Source: JAGPUQ01 sp963708735 (GTDB lineage Bacteria > Pseudomonadota > Gammaproteobacteria > Pseudomonadales > Porticoccaceae). Taken from it: DNA of 64,000 bases. The translations under genes and the position numbers were made by a program. This document shows, piece after piece, positions 17,362 through 25,445 of the stretch; position 1 is the stretch's first letter; every line of letters starts with the position of its first letter. The notes under the pieces were generated by a model. It did not search any database, was not told the DNA's origin, and worked only from the letters and a program-made list of their open reading frames with translations. The stretch is taken from positions 62,001 through 126,000 of the forward strand of contig CAVPTW010000024.1 in assembly GCA_963708735.1 (NCBI GenBank). Reading direction: 5' to 3'.

Positions 17362-18163
17362 ACTGGAATTGCCCCGGCGCCGGCTCGGGCGCACCGGCAT
17401 CGAGGTCGCCGTGCTCGGGCTCGGCACCGTCAAGCTCGGCCGCGACCAGGGCGTGAAGTATCCCCGGGGCTTCGCCATTCCCGACGACCGCGCCGCCCGC
17501 GCCCTGCTCGAGCTGGCGCGGGATCTGGGTATCAATCTGCTGGATACGGCACCCGCTTACGGCACGAGCGAAGCACGCCTCGGCCACCTGCTGCGCGGCG
17601 CGCGAGACCACTGGGTGATCTGTACCAAGGTCGGCGAGGAGTTCGAGGCTGGCGTGTCGCGCCACGATTTTTCGCCGGCCCATGTCCGTGCCAGCGTCGA
17701 GCGCAGCCTGCGGCGCCTGCACACCGAGGTGCTGGATATCGTGCTGATCCATTCCGACGGCGATGACGCGGCGATCATCGATCAATCCGGCGCGCTCGAA
17801 ACTCTGGCGCAGCTCAAACGCGAAGGGAAATTGCGCAGCTTCGGCATGTCCACCAAGACCGTGGCGGGCGGTTTGCGCGCGGCGGCGCTGTGCGATCTGC
17901 TGATGGTGAGCTGGAATCTTGCCGACGAAACCGAAATCCCGGTGATCGACCGCTGCCGGGAACTGGGTGCCGGCGTGCTGATCAAGAAGGCTCTCGCGAG
18001 CGGTCACGCGATGGCCACGGGCGACGATCCGGTGCGCGCGACCTTCGCGCGCATCCTGGCGCATCCGGGCGTCACCAGCCTGGTGGTGGGCACCATCGAT
18101 CCCGACCACCTGCGCGCGAATGTGCGCGCCGCCGCCACGGTGTTACGCGGCGCAAGCCGCTGA
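17351..18163 (+). CDS. Aldo/keto reductase
   Basis: 270 aa from a TTG start at 17351, preceded by GGGAG at 8 nt; no better ATG exists before the conserved LGRTGIEVAVLGLGT. The AKR TIM-barrel tetrad is visible: Asp and Tyr in NLLDTAPAYGTSEARLG, Lys in WVICTKVGEEF and His in DIVLIHSDG. The late VGTIDPDHLRANV block is the NADPH pocket region. Substrate unknown. It is coupled to the preceding FAD oxidoreductase, and its 3' end overlaps the convergent O-antigen ligase-like gene by 21 bp. Confidence 0.9.
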   Translation: MAPELELPRRRLGRTGIEVAVLGLGTVKLGRDQGVKYPRGFAIPDDRAARALLELARDLGINLLDTAPAYGTSEARLGHLLRGARDHWVICTKVGEEFEAGVSRHDFSPAHVRASVERSLRRLHTEVLDIVLIHSDGDDAAIIDQSGALETLAQLKREGKLRSFGMSTKTVAGGLRAAALCDLLMVSWNLADETEIPVIDRCRELGAGVLIKKALASGHAMATGDDPVRATFARILAHPGVTSLVVGTIDPDHLRANVRAAATVLRGASR

Positions 18164-19375
18164 AGGTATCCGCACCGGCGCCGGCACCCGAAAGCCGAGC
18201 AGGAACGCCGGCAGCAGGAATGCCAGCAGCATCGACGAGGGGTTCACGAACAACTGGTCGCCGTCGGTCATGAAGCCGAGCTGCATGGCAGCGACCAGCG
18301 CACCCCAGAGCCACAGGCGGCGATCCGCGACCGCCACACGGAGCAGGCTCGCGATCCAGCCCAGATACAGTCCGACAGCCATCAACCCGGCGTAAAACGC
18401 CTGGTTCAGCAGCAGATTGTGGTAATGCTTGGCCACCACGTCGCCGTTCCAGTTCGTGGAATCGGCCGACAGGCCATGACCGAAGAGAAGCCAGCGCCAC
18501 GAATCGGTAATCGCCGCCCAGCCGTTGTGCCAGATCGGCAAGCGCATGGACGTGCCGCGTTCGGCGATGTAGCCGGTGACCAACGTCAGTTCCTGCCGGA
18601 AGCAGAGCGTCAGCAGCACTGTCAGAACGCCACCGGTGATGACGAGCGTCGCCGCGCGCCGGCCGGGAAACAAGGCCATCAGGAGCAGCGTTCCCGAGCC
18701 CAGCACCACATAAGCGCCGCGCGCCTGCACCCAGAACACCAGTGCCCAAAGCGCGAGCGTGGCAATCCCGTAGGCACAGGCGCTGACCCGGCGCGGGACA
18801 TTCAGGGTTTGATACAGGGCTACCATCGCGACCAGTGCCAGTGCCCGACCCACCTCGAGGTGGTGGTTGAACACGCCGCGTCGCGCCATCGCCTGGTGTT
18901 CCCAGCTCGGCGGCCATGCCTGCGGCCAGTGCCACAGGATCAGGCCGGCGCCGATCAGACCCAGCGTCACCAGTCCGGTCAGCAGGGCCGGCACCCGTGG
19001 CCGGTGCTGGCGGTCGATCAGATACACCAGGTAGAACAGCGCCAGCACGTTGATTTCGCGCAGCAGCAGCTTGAAATCAACGTAGCTCCAGCCATCCCAC
19101 AGCGTCGTGAGCGAAAGCCAGCCGCACAGCAGCAAAAACCAGCGCGCCGGGGCGGATTGCCAGATCAGCGGCAGATCGGCGGGGCGGAAACACAGCAGCA
19201 TGGGCACCACCACCAGCAGGCGGTAGAGGTTGGTGGCGCCGGTGCGGTTGTCCGGAACAAAACAGATCGCGAAGAACAGCAGCAACGCGATCCAGGCGTA
19301 ACGAGCGCGGATGGCCGCGCGCAGGCGGGCGAGGCTGGTCGGAGCACGTCCCTGTGACTCGATGGATGGGTGCAA
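18143..19375 (-). CDS. O-antigen ligase / Wzy-type polymerase family membrane protein
   Basis: About 410 aa if started at the TTG 19375, which has AAGGA 10 nt upstream and begins 13 bp after the hldE stop; the start is uncertain. At least nine hydrophobic segments are visible. The Wzy_C/WaaL signature region includes VQARGAYVVLGSGTLLL, then a large periplasmic loop with LPIWHNGWAAITDSWRWLLFGHGLS and the HYHNLLLNQAFYAG His motif. WaaL ligates O-antigen to the lipid A-core in the periplasm; polymerases share the fold. The position after hldE and among core genes favours ligase. Confidence 0.85.
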   Translation of the reverse strand: MHPSIESQGRAPTSLARLRAAIRARYAWIALLLFFAICFVPDNRTGATNLYRLLVVVPMLLCFRPADLPLIWQSAPARWFLLLCGWLSLTTLWDGWSYVDFKLLLREINVLALFYLVYLIDRQHRPRVPALLTGLVTLGLIGAGLILWHWPQAWPPSWEHQAMARRGVFNHHLEVGRALALVAMVALYQTLNVPRRVSACAYGIATLALWALVFWVQARGAYVVLGSGTLLLMALFPGRRAATLVITGGVLTVLLTLCFRQELTLVTGYIAERGTSMRLPIWHNGWAAITDSWRWLLFGHGLSADSTNWNGDVVAKHYHNLLLNQAFYAGLMAVGLYLGWIASLLRVAVADRRLWLWGALVAAMQLGFMTDGDQLFVNPSSMLLAFLLPAFLLGFRVPAPVRIPSAACAA

Positions 19376-19388
19376 GAGTAAAGAATCC

Positions 19389-20831
19389 TTACGATTCGGG
19401 GTCGGACGGACGGGCGCGGATTTTTTCGACGATGGCGGTGGTGGAGCAGTCGTCCAGCAAACCGAGTGGGCGCACCTCGCCACCATAGCCGGTGACGATC
19501 TGCCAGCCCATCACCTGTTCGCGGTCATAGTCGCCGCCCTTCACGAGCACATCGGGCCGGACTCCTTCCAGCAGAGGTTCCGGCGTGTCCTCGGCAAAAC
19601 TCACCACCCAGTCAACCGCCTCCAGGCCGGCCAGCACCGCCATGCGGCGCTCGACCGCGTTGAGGGGGCGGCCCTCGCCCTTCAGGCGCCGCACCGAGGC
19701 GTCGTCATTGACCGCAACGATCAGCCGGTCGCCGAGTTGGCGCGCCTGCGTCAGATAGCTCACATGGCCGGCGTGCAGCAGATCGAAGCAGCCGTTGGTG
19801 AAGACGATCTTTTCGCCCCGGGCGCGGGCATCGGCGACCTCGGCGAGCAGCTGCTCGCGATTCACCACACCGCGCGCCACGCCGCGTTCCTGCTGCAGGG
19901 CGCGGCGCAACTCCGGCTCGCTGACGGCCGCGGTGCCCAGCTTGCCGACCACGATGCCCGCGGCGAGGTTGGCGAGGGTGACGGCGGCGGGCAGTTCCGC
20001 GCCGGCGGCGAGTGCCGCGGCGAGGACGGCGATCACGGTGTCCCCGGCACCGGTCACGTCATAGACCTCGCGCGCCCGCGCCGGCAGGTGCAGCGCGGCG
20101 TGTCCGGGGCGCAGCAGGGTCATGCCCTGTTCGCCGCGCGTCACCAGCAGTGCCCCGAGTCCCAGTTCGCGCACCAGGGCAAGGCTGCGCGCGCACAGGG
20201 TCGCTTCGTCGGGACAGGGCCCGACCACGGCTTCCAGCTCGGCGAGGTTGGGAGTCAGCAGGGTGGCGCCGGCGTAGCGGCTGAAGTCGCGTCCCTTGGG
20301 GTCCACCAGGACCGGCACCCCGGCGGCGGTGGCGAGCGCGATCAGGCTCTGGGGATCCTGCAGCGCGCCCTTGGCATAGTCGGACAGCACCAGGATGCCG
20401 TGGCCCGGCAGCAGGCTGCTGACCCGGGCGGGCAGGGCCGCCACCTCCGCCGCGCTGTGGGGTTCCTCGAAATCCAGACGCAGCAGATGGTGCTGGCGGC
20501 TGATTACGCGCAACTTGGTGATGGTGGGTTTGGCGGGGCATTCCAGCAGCGCGGCGCGGATGTCCGCGGCCGCGAGCTGGTCGCGCAGTACGGTGGCCTG
20601 AGCATCGCATCCCACGGCGCCCACCACGCTGACGATTGCCCCCAGCGCGGCGATGTTGAGCGCGACGTTGGCGGCGCCGCCGGGGCGGTCGTGGCAGTCG
20701 GTGATCCGCACCACGGGTACCGGCGCTTCGGGCGAGATGCGCGTCGTGGGTCCGTGCCAGTAGCGGTCGAGCATGATGTCACCCGCAACCAGCACCCGGG
20801 CGCGCTCGAAACGGGGAAAACTTAACGGCAC
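19389..20831 (-). CDS. hldE: Bifunctional heptose-7-phosphate kinase / heptose-1-phosphate adenylyltransferase
   Basis: 480 aa, standard for HldE (RfaE). The N-terminal PfkB-type sugar kinase (about 1-320) shows GDIMLDRYWHG, PGGAANVALN and the DVTGAGDTVIA catalytic Asp. The C-terminal cytidylyltransferase-like domain (about 345-480) starts at FTNGCFDLLHAGHVSYL. It provides two steps toward ADP-L-glycero-D-manno-heptose for the inner core built by WaaC and WaaF in this window. It follows waaC by 66 bp and precedes the ligase-like gene by 13 bp, consistent with a short operon. Confidence 0.97.
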   Translation of the reverse strand: MPLSFPRFERARVLVAGDIMLDRYWHGPTTRISPEAPVPVVRITDCHDRPGGAANVALNIAALGAIVSVVGAVGCDAQATVLRDQLAAADIRAALLECPAKPTITKLRVISRQHHLLRLDFEEPHSAAEVAALPARVSSLLPGHGILVLSDYAKGALQDPQSLIALATAAGVPVLVDPKGRDFSRYAGATLLTPNLAELEAVVGPCPDEATLCARSLALVRELGLGALLVTRGEQGMTLLRPGHAALHLPARAREVYDVTGAGDTVIAVLAAALAAGAELPAAVTLANLAAGIVVGKLGTAAVSEPELRRALQQERGVARGVVNREQLLAEVADARARGEKIVFTNGCFDLLHAGHVSYLTQARQLGDRLIVAVNDDASVRRLKGEGRPLNAVERRMAVLAGLEAVDWVVSFAEDTPEPLLEGVRPDVLVKGGDYDREQVMGWQIVTGYGGEVRPLGLLDDCSTTAIVEKIRARPSDPES

Positions 20832-20897
20832 GCGGAACTCCTGCGAACGGTGGACGAAACGACGGACGAGTGGTGCGAGCGTGCTTTGGTCCTGGCC

Positions 20898-21947
20898 TCA
20901 GGCGGCCAGCAGGGCCTGCAACCTTGCCCATACTAGCGCCGGGGTCAGATTCTGCATACAGCGCGCCGCCGGTCCCCGGTAGCCCGCGACCCGACATTCG
21001 CGCCGTCGGCAGGGGATGCAGGGATAGCCGGCGGCCGGCAATTGCAGGGCGCGCGGACCGGTCGCGGCGATCAGGCGCGGGTCGGTCGGACCATAGAGTG
21101 TGAGCGTCGGCCGGCCCAGGGCGGCGCCGAGATGGGCAAGCCCGGTATCGACGCTGACCACGGCGGCACTGCGGGACAGCAGCGCCGCGATTTCACCGAG
21201 CGATGCGCGGGGCGAAACCCAGGTGCCGGACTGCGCCCGCGCCAGGGTTTCCGCGCGCTCCCGCTCGCGCGCCGACCCCCAGGGCAAGACCACCTGATAG
21301 CCGGATCCTATGGCGTGCGCGATGAGCTCGCGCCAGTGCGCGTCCGGCCAGTGCTTGGTGGGCCAGGTGGCGTTGGCGACAAAGGTCAGGATCGGTGCCG
21401 CAACGGCAATGGGCGGTTCCGGCCAGGCGCGACCCGCCAGCCCGAAATCCGGCGCACTGGTTGGCACCGGGTAATCGAGCACGGCGGCGAGCAGCTGGCG
21501 CCAGCGGGTGATGGCGAGCTGCTCACGGGCGACGAAATGGCGAGTCCCGTACAGCCACTGGGCGCCGGGTTCGCGCACCGAATTCCCATCCAGTCCGGCG
21601 CTCGGGCCGCGCGCCAGGCGCGCAATCACCGCGCTTTTCCAGCTGCCCTGGGCATCGATAATCCGCGTGTAGGGGCGCTCGCGCAGGCGGCGCAGCCAGG
21701 CGCGACCGCTGCCGCCGAAAATGAAATCGGCCTGGTGCCGGCGCCAGTGGCGGTGGGCGCTGGGAATCACCCGGTCGACCGCCGGATGCCAGCTCGGGAT
21801 TTCAGCGAAGGCAGCGTCGGCGACCCAGTCGAAGCGCAGTTCCGGTCGCTGTGCATGGGCATCGCTCAACGCCGGCAGCAGCTGGATCAGATCGCCCATG
21901 GAAGTGAGTTTTACCAGAAGGACATGGGACAAACCGGAAAACCTCAT
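20898..21947 (-). CDS. waaC: LPS heptosyltransferase I
   Basis: 349 aa, GT9 family. N-terminal VLLVKLTSMGDLIQLLPALSDA is the WaaC-type start; IIDAQGSWKSAVIARLA and SVDTGLAHLGAALGRPTLTLYGPTDP are the acceptor and ADP-heptose binding regions. It adds the first heptose to Kdo2-lipid A. The ATG at 21947 was chosen by homology; the AGG before it is closely spaced, so a slightly earlier non-ATG start is possible. The end carries a Cys-rich PCIPCRRREC segment. Divergent from a kinase-like gene across 118 bp. Confidence 0.93.
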   Translation of the reverse strand: MRFSGLSHVLLVKLTSMGDLIQLLPALSDAHAQRPELRFDWVADAAFAEIPSWHPAVDRVIPSAHRHWRRHQADFIFGGSGRAWLRRLRERPYTRIIDAQGSWKSAVIARLARGPSAGLDGNSVREPGAQWLYGTRHFVAREQLAITRWRQLLAAVLDYPVPTSAPDFGLAGRAWPEPPIAVAAPILTFVANATWPTKHWPDAHWRELIAHAIGSGYQVVLPWGSARERERAETLARAQSGTWVSPRASLGEIAALLSRSAAVVSVDTGLAHLGAALGRPTLTLYGPTDPRLIAATGPRALQLPAAGYPCIPCRRRECRVAGYRGPAARCMQNLTPALVWARLQALLAA

Positions 21948-22065
21948 CCTGGACTGAATCGTCGTGGCACCGGCGCTTTCCGTGGGGCGGAACCGGGCGC
22001 GCGCCACTGTAACAAAAGGCGCCTAAGCTGGGGCAAGACGGGATCGCCGGTCAGGACCGGCTAGA

Positions 22066-22815
22066 ATGCGGTTTTCCCGATCGGCACTGCTGACGACCAA
22101 CCCGATGGTTAAGGACGCATGTTTTCAGCTGCTCGCCGCGGCTGCCTACCAGGATCTGGTCGAAGGTGGCACCGTGCTGGAAGCCGACGGTCACGGCGAC
22201 AAGCTGATTGCGCTGCGCGACGGTCGCTACCTGAAACTGTTTCGCCGCAAGCGCCTGTTGAGCAGCGCATTGATGTGGCCCTACGCACGGCGCTTCCACG
22301 TCAATGCCGTGGCGCTGCGTGATCGGGGTGTGCTCAGTGTCGCTACCGAGCAGTTGCTGCGCATTCCCCATTTGCGTCGCACGGCGGTGATCTATCGGCC
22401 GCTGCCCGGCGCGACCCTGCGCACCTGCCTGCGCAAGGCCGCCGACCGGGGTGCGTTGCTGCACGAACTGGGGTCTTTTCTGGCGGTACTGCACCGGCGC
22501 GGGGTGTACTTCCGTTCGCTCCATTTCGGCAATGTGATTGTGGTTGGCCAGGGCGAGTTTGGCTTGATCGACGTGGCCGATCTCGAATTGCGCAACCGCC
22601 CGCTGGGCCCGCATCAGATCACGCGCAACCTGCGCCACCTGATGCGTTATGCCGAGGACTGGGCGCTGGTGCGGGCCGGCGCGCGCGAGTTATGCGCCGG
22701 ATATGCGGCGGCCGGCGGTGCGCTTCCGGCAACGCTGGTGGCGCTGCTGGAGTCGGCCGTCAGCGCGGAGCCAACCGCAAGCGCAAGTACTTGCGCAGAT
22801 ACGACCAGCGGCTGA
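22066..22815 (+). CDS. LPS-core-associated kinase-like protein ('toluene tolerance' type)
   Basis: 249 aa from the ATG at 22066 with AGGA 9 nt upstream; an ATG at 22105 is the alternative. VLEADGHGDKLIALRDGRYLKLFRRKRLLSSAL is a compact kinase N-lobe with conserved Lys, and FRSLHFGNVIVVGQGEFGLIDVADLELR matches the catalytic and Mg-binding loops of small LPS kinases, with HF-GN and ID-AD in place of canonical HxDxxxxN/DFG. Pseudomonas carries a similar protein in its core locus. Its acceptor is unknown. It is the only plus-strand gene in this block, and its 3' end overlaps the GT2 gene by 56 bp. Confidence 0.8.
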   Translation: MRFSRSALLTTNPMVKDACFQLLAAAAYQDLVEGGTVLEADGHGDKLIALRDGRYLKLFRRKRLLSSALMWPYARRFHVNAVALRDRGVLSVATEQLLRIPHLRRTAVIYRPLPGATLRTCLRKAADRGALLHELGSFLAVLHRRGVYFRSLHFGNVIVVGQGEFGLIDVADLELRNRPLGPHQITRNLRHLMRYAEDWALVRAGARELCAGYAAAGGALPATLVALLESAVSAEPTASASTCADTTSG

Positions 22816-23704
22816 GCGTTCGCACTGGATCGCCGCGCAAGGCGCGATGGTAAAAGTTCAGCGCATTCTCTTTTTCGCCCGCCAGATAGCAGGTGCGAAA
22901 CAGCGACAGACAGCGCAGGGTTTCGTAACGCGTCCGGTACGCCAGCGCCCAGTCGGGCATTACCCCGGGGCGGAACAGTTCGTCCACCAGCGCCATCCCC
23001 ACTGCGGCGGCCTGCCCCGCATCATGGCGCAGGGAGGCGGCATGACGGTGAATGATGGCCAGCGGCGCGGGACTCACCGCAAGCTGCCGGCACGCGACCA
23101 GATAGGCAAACACCGGGATGTCTTCCACCGCGCGCAGGTTTTCGGGATAGCGCCGCACGGTGAACACGTCGCGCCGGATCGCCACCGCGCCATTGCTGAA
23201 ATGGAGTTTTTTGCCGAACGGATTTTTGCCGAACAGATTTTTGCCGAACAGATAATGCCGCAGACGGCGCTGAGGGGAATGGGGCAGGGAGCCGACCCGG
23301 CGCCGGCGCGCGCGGCCGTCCGCGTCGACCACGCGATAGCCGCCCGCGACCATGTCGACGCCGGGATGACGCGCAATCATCTCGCGATACACGCCGAGTG
23401 CGCCGGGTGCCAACTCATCGTCGGCATCGAGGAAAATCAGATAGCACCCTCGGGTGGCGTCGATGCCCCGGTTGCGGGTCGCGGCCAGGCCGCGATTGGA
23501 CTGCGCCAGATAGCGCAGGCGCGGTGCGTGCTGGCGCACCAGCTCCGCCGCTACCGCATCGGTGTTATCGGTGGAACCGTCGTTGATCACCAGCAGCTCC
23601 CAGTCGCTGCCGTCCTGGGCCAGCACCGAATTCACCGCGCGCGCCAGCCAGTGGCCATAGTTGTAGCAGGGGATGACGATGCTGAACAGCAGCGTCTCAG
23701 CCAT
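22760..23704 (-). CDS. Family 2 glycosyltransferase
   Basis: 314 aa. GT-A fold: FSIVIPCYNYGHWL start, LLVINDGSTDNT nucleotide-sugar loop, AATRNRGIDATRG and the DXD-like FLDADDELAP. It probably transfers a sugar to the LPS core or another surface glycan. The ATG overlaps the carbamoyltransferase stop by 8 nt, so it is the last gene of the minus-strand operon. It contains an in-frame triplication of a 15-bp unit (23206-23250) encoding repeated FGKN-like steps before the HFSNGAVAIRRDVF acceptor region. The C-terminus ends in a basic helix. Confidence 0.9.
   Translation of the reverse strand: MAETLLFSIVIPCYNYGHWLARAVNSVLAQDGSDWELLVINDGSTDNTDAVAAELVRQHAPRLRYLAQSNRGLAATRNRGIDATRGCYLIFLDADDELAPGALGVYREMIARHPGVDMVAGGYRVVDADGRARRRRVGSLPHSPQRRLRHYLFGKNLFGKNPFGKKLHFSNGAVAIRRDVFTVRRYPENLRAVEDIPVFAYLVACRQLAVSPAPLAIIHRHAASLRHDAGQAAAVGMALVDELFRPGVMPDWALAYRTRYETLRCLSLFRTCYLAGEKENALNFYHRALRGDPVRTLSRWSYLRKYLRLRLAPR
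23206..23250 (-). repeat. Three tandem 15-bp units inside the GT2 gene
   Basis: The units are 23206-23220, 23221-23235 and 23236-23250; the last two are identical and the first differs at two positions. Each unit encodes five residues (LFGKN, LFGKN, PFGKK on the minus strand), so copy-number changes keep the reading frame. Confidence 0.85.
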
Positions 23705-25445
23705 CCGCGGCCACCCCCGGCTTGGTGACCAGCACGTCCTCCATGGCCAGGTATTGCAGGTCCGAGCCGAAGAACATCGCGAGCGCATCCTCCGGCGAGC
23801 ACACCATGGGCTCGCCGCGCCGGTTGAGCGACGTATTGAGCACCACGCCGTTGCCGGTGAGGCGTTCGAGTTCTTCCATCAGGGCGTAGTAGCGCGGATT
23901 GTGGCGCCGCTTCAGCGCCTGGGCGCGGGCAGTGCCGTCCGCATGAACCACTTCGGGCACCCGGGTTTTCCACTCCTCGTTGACCTCGAAAGTGAAGGTC
24001 ATGAAGGGCGCCGGGTGATTCACCTTGAACATCCAGGGCGCGACCCGGTCGAGCAGGCTGGGACAGAAGGGCCGCCAGCGCTCGCGGAATTTGATCTGCG
24101 CGTTGATGCGCTCGGCGATGCCGGGGACACTGGGGCAACCGAGGATCGAGCGGCCGCCGAGGGCGCGCGGACCGAACTCCATGCGACCCTGGAACCAGGC
24201 GACCGGATGGCCCTTGACGAGCAGCCGTGCCACATGCTCCGGCATCCCGTCGATCACCTGATGGATCGGCCGGTCGGGATGGCGCGCGCAGGCGGCGAGA
24301 CATTCTTGCGTGCTGAAGCCCGGTCCCAGATAGACATGCTCCATGGGCTCGGGCTGGATGCCGCGCCTGGCCAGCGCATGGGACGCGGCGCCCACCGCGG
24401 TGCCGGCATCCCCCGAGGCCGGCTGCACGAACAGCGCGCGGACTTCGGGCCGGGCGATGATCTTCTGATTCAGTTTGACGTTGAGCGCGCCGCCGCCGGC
24501 AAACGCCAGCCGTCCGGTCTCGCGCAGGATGTCGCCCAGGTAGTGATCCATGAGCTTGAGCACGGCGTCTTCGTAGAGCGCCTGGATGGCGGCGGCGTAG
24601 TCGATATAGGGCTGGTCGGCGCTGTCGCCGTGGCGGCGCGGTCCCAGCCACTCGATCAGGCGGGGGCTGAAATAAAACCCCTGGCCGTTCTCCTTGTAAC
24701 GGCGCAGTCCCACGGTGTTCACATAGCGCGTGTTGACGCGCAGTTCCTTGCCGTCGCACCGGAGCAGCCGAGAGAGATCGTGGCGGGTGGGATCGCCGTA
24801 GGGCGCCATGCCCATCACCTTGTATTCGCCATCCAGCATCTCGAAACCGAGGTATTCGGTGAGCGCGCCGTAGAGTCCGCCCAGGGAATCGGGATCGTAA
24901 AATTCCTTGATCTTGTGGATGCGGCCGTTTTCGCCGTAACCGAAGAAGGTGGTGGCGTATTCGCCCTTGCCGTCCACGCCCAGGATGGCGGTCTTGCCGA
25001 TAAAACCGCTCAGATGGTAAGCGCTGCTCGCGTGCGCGAGATGATGTTCGACCGGATCGAATTCGATCCGCGCGGGATCGATGCCCAGGGTGCGGAGCAG
25101 TTCGAAGATGCGCTTGCGATAGCGGCGATAGCGGCGATTGCCGTTGACCAGCGCGTCCAATGCCCGGTCGGGGGCGTACCAGTAGCGGCGCGCGAAGTGC
25201 CAGCGCGCCGGCGAGCTGAGCGGAATCGGCGCCAAGGGCACCGCCACCACATCGACGTCGCCCGGCGCGATGCCGGCTTGGCGCAGGCAGAAGCGCGCGG
25301 CTTCCAGCGGCATCCGGTTCCTGGCGTGCTTGGCGCGGAGGAAGCGTTCTTCCTCGGCCGCCGCAACCAGATGACCGTCACTGTAAAGCGCGGCCGAGGG
25401 ATCATGGCCGAGGGCGCCCGAGAGGCCCAATACGATGATCGCCAA
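23697..25445 (-). CDS. Carbamoyltransferase (NodU/TobZ family), LPS-core type
   Basis: 582 aa from a TTG at 25445 with GGAG 9 nt upstream. The N-terminal ASKHA-like domain has LSGALGHDPSAAL, the EEERFLRAKHARNRMP block, VEHHLAHASSAYH (metal/His motif) and VDGKGEYATTFFG. The C-terminal YrdC-like part has FQGRMEFGPRALGGRSILG, KFRERWRPFCPS and NTSLNRRGEPMVCSPEDA. It transfers a carbamoyl group from carbamoyl phosphate via carbamoyl-AMP. Pseudomonas has a homologue at this locus thought to carbamoylate a core heptose, so the same role is inferred. Coupled to the GT2 that follows. Confidence 0.92.
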   Translation of the reverse strand: MAIIVLGLSGALGHDPSAALYSDGHLVAAAEEERFLRAKHARNRMPLEAARFCLRQAGIAPGDVDVVAVPLAPIPLSSPARWHFARRYWYAPDRALDALVNGNRRYRRYRKRIFELLRTLGIDPARIEFDPVEHHLAHASSAYHLSGFIGKTAILGVDGKGEYATTFFGYGENGRIHKIKEFYDPDSLGGLYGALTEYLGFEMLDGEYKVMGMAPYGDPTRHDLSRLLRCDGKELRVNTRYVNTVGLRRYKENGQGFYFSPRLIEWLGPRRHGDSADQPYIDYAAAIQALYEDAVLKLMDHYLGDILRETGRLAFAGGGALNVKLNQKIIARPEVRALFVQPASGDAGTAVGAASHALARRGIQPEPMEHVYLGPGFSTQECLAACARHPDRPIHQVIDGMPEHVARLLVKGHPVAWFQGRMEFGPRALGGRSILGCPSVPGIAERINAQIKFRERWRPFCPSLLDRVAPWMFKVNHPAPFMTFTFEVNEEWKTRVPEVVHADGTARAQALKRRHNPRYYALMEELERLTGNGVVLNTSLNRRGEPMVCSPEDALAMFFGSDLQYLAMEDVLVTKPGVAADG

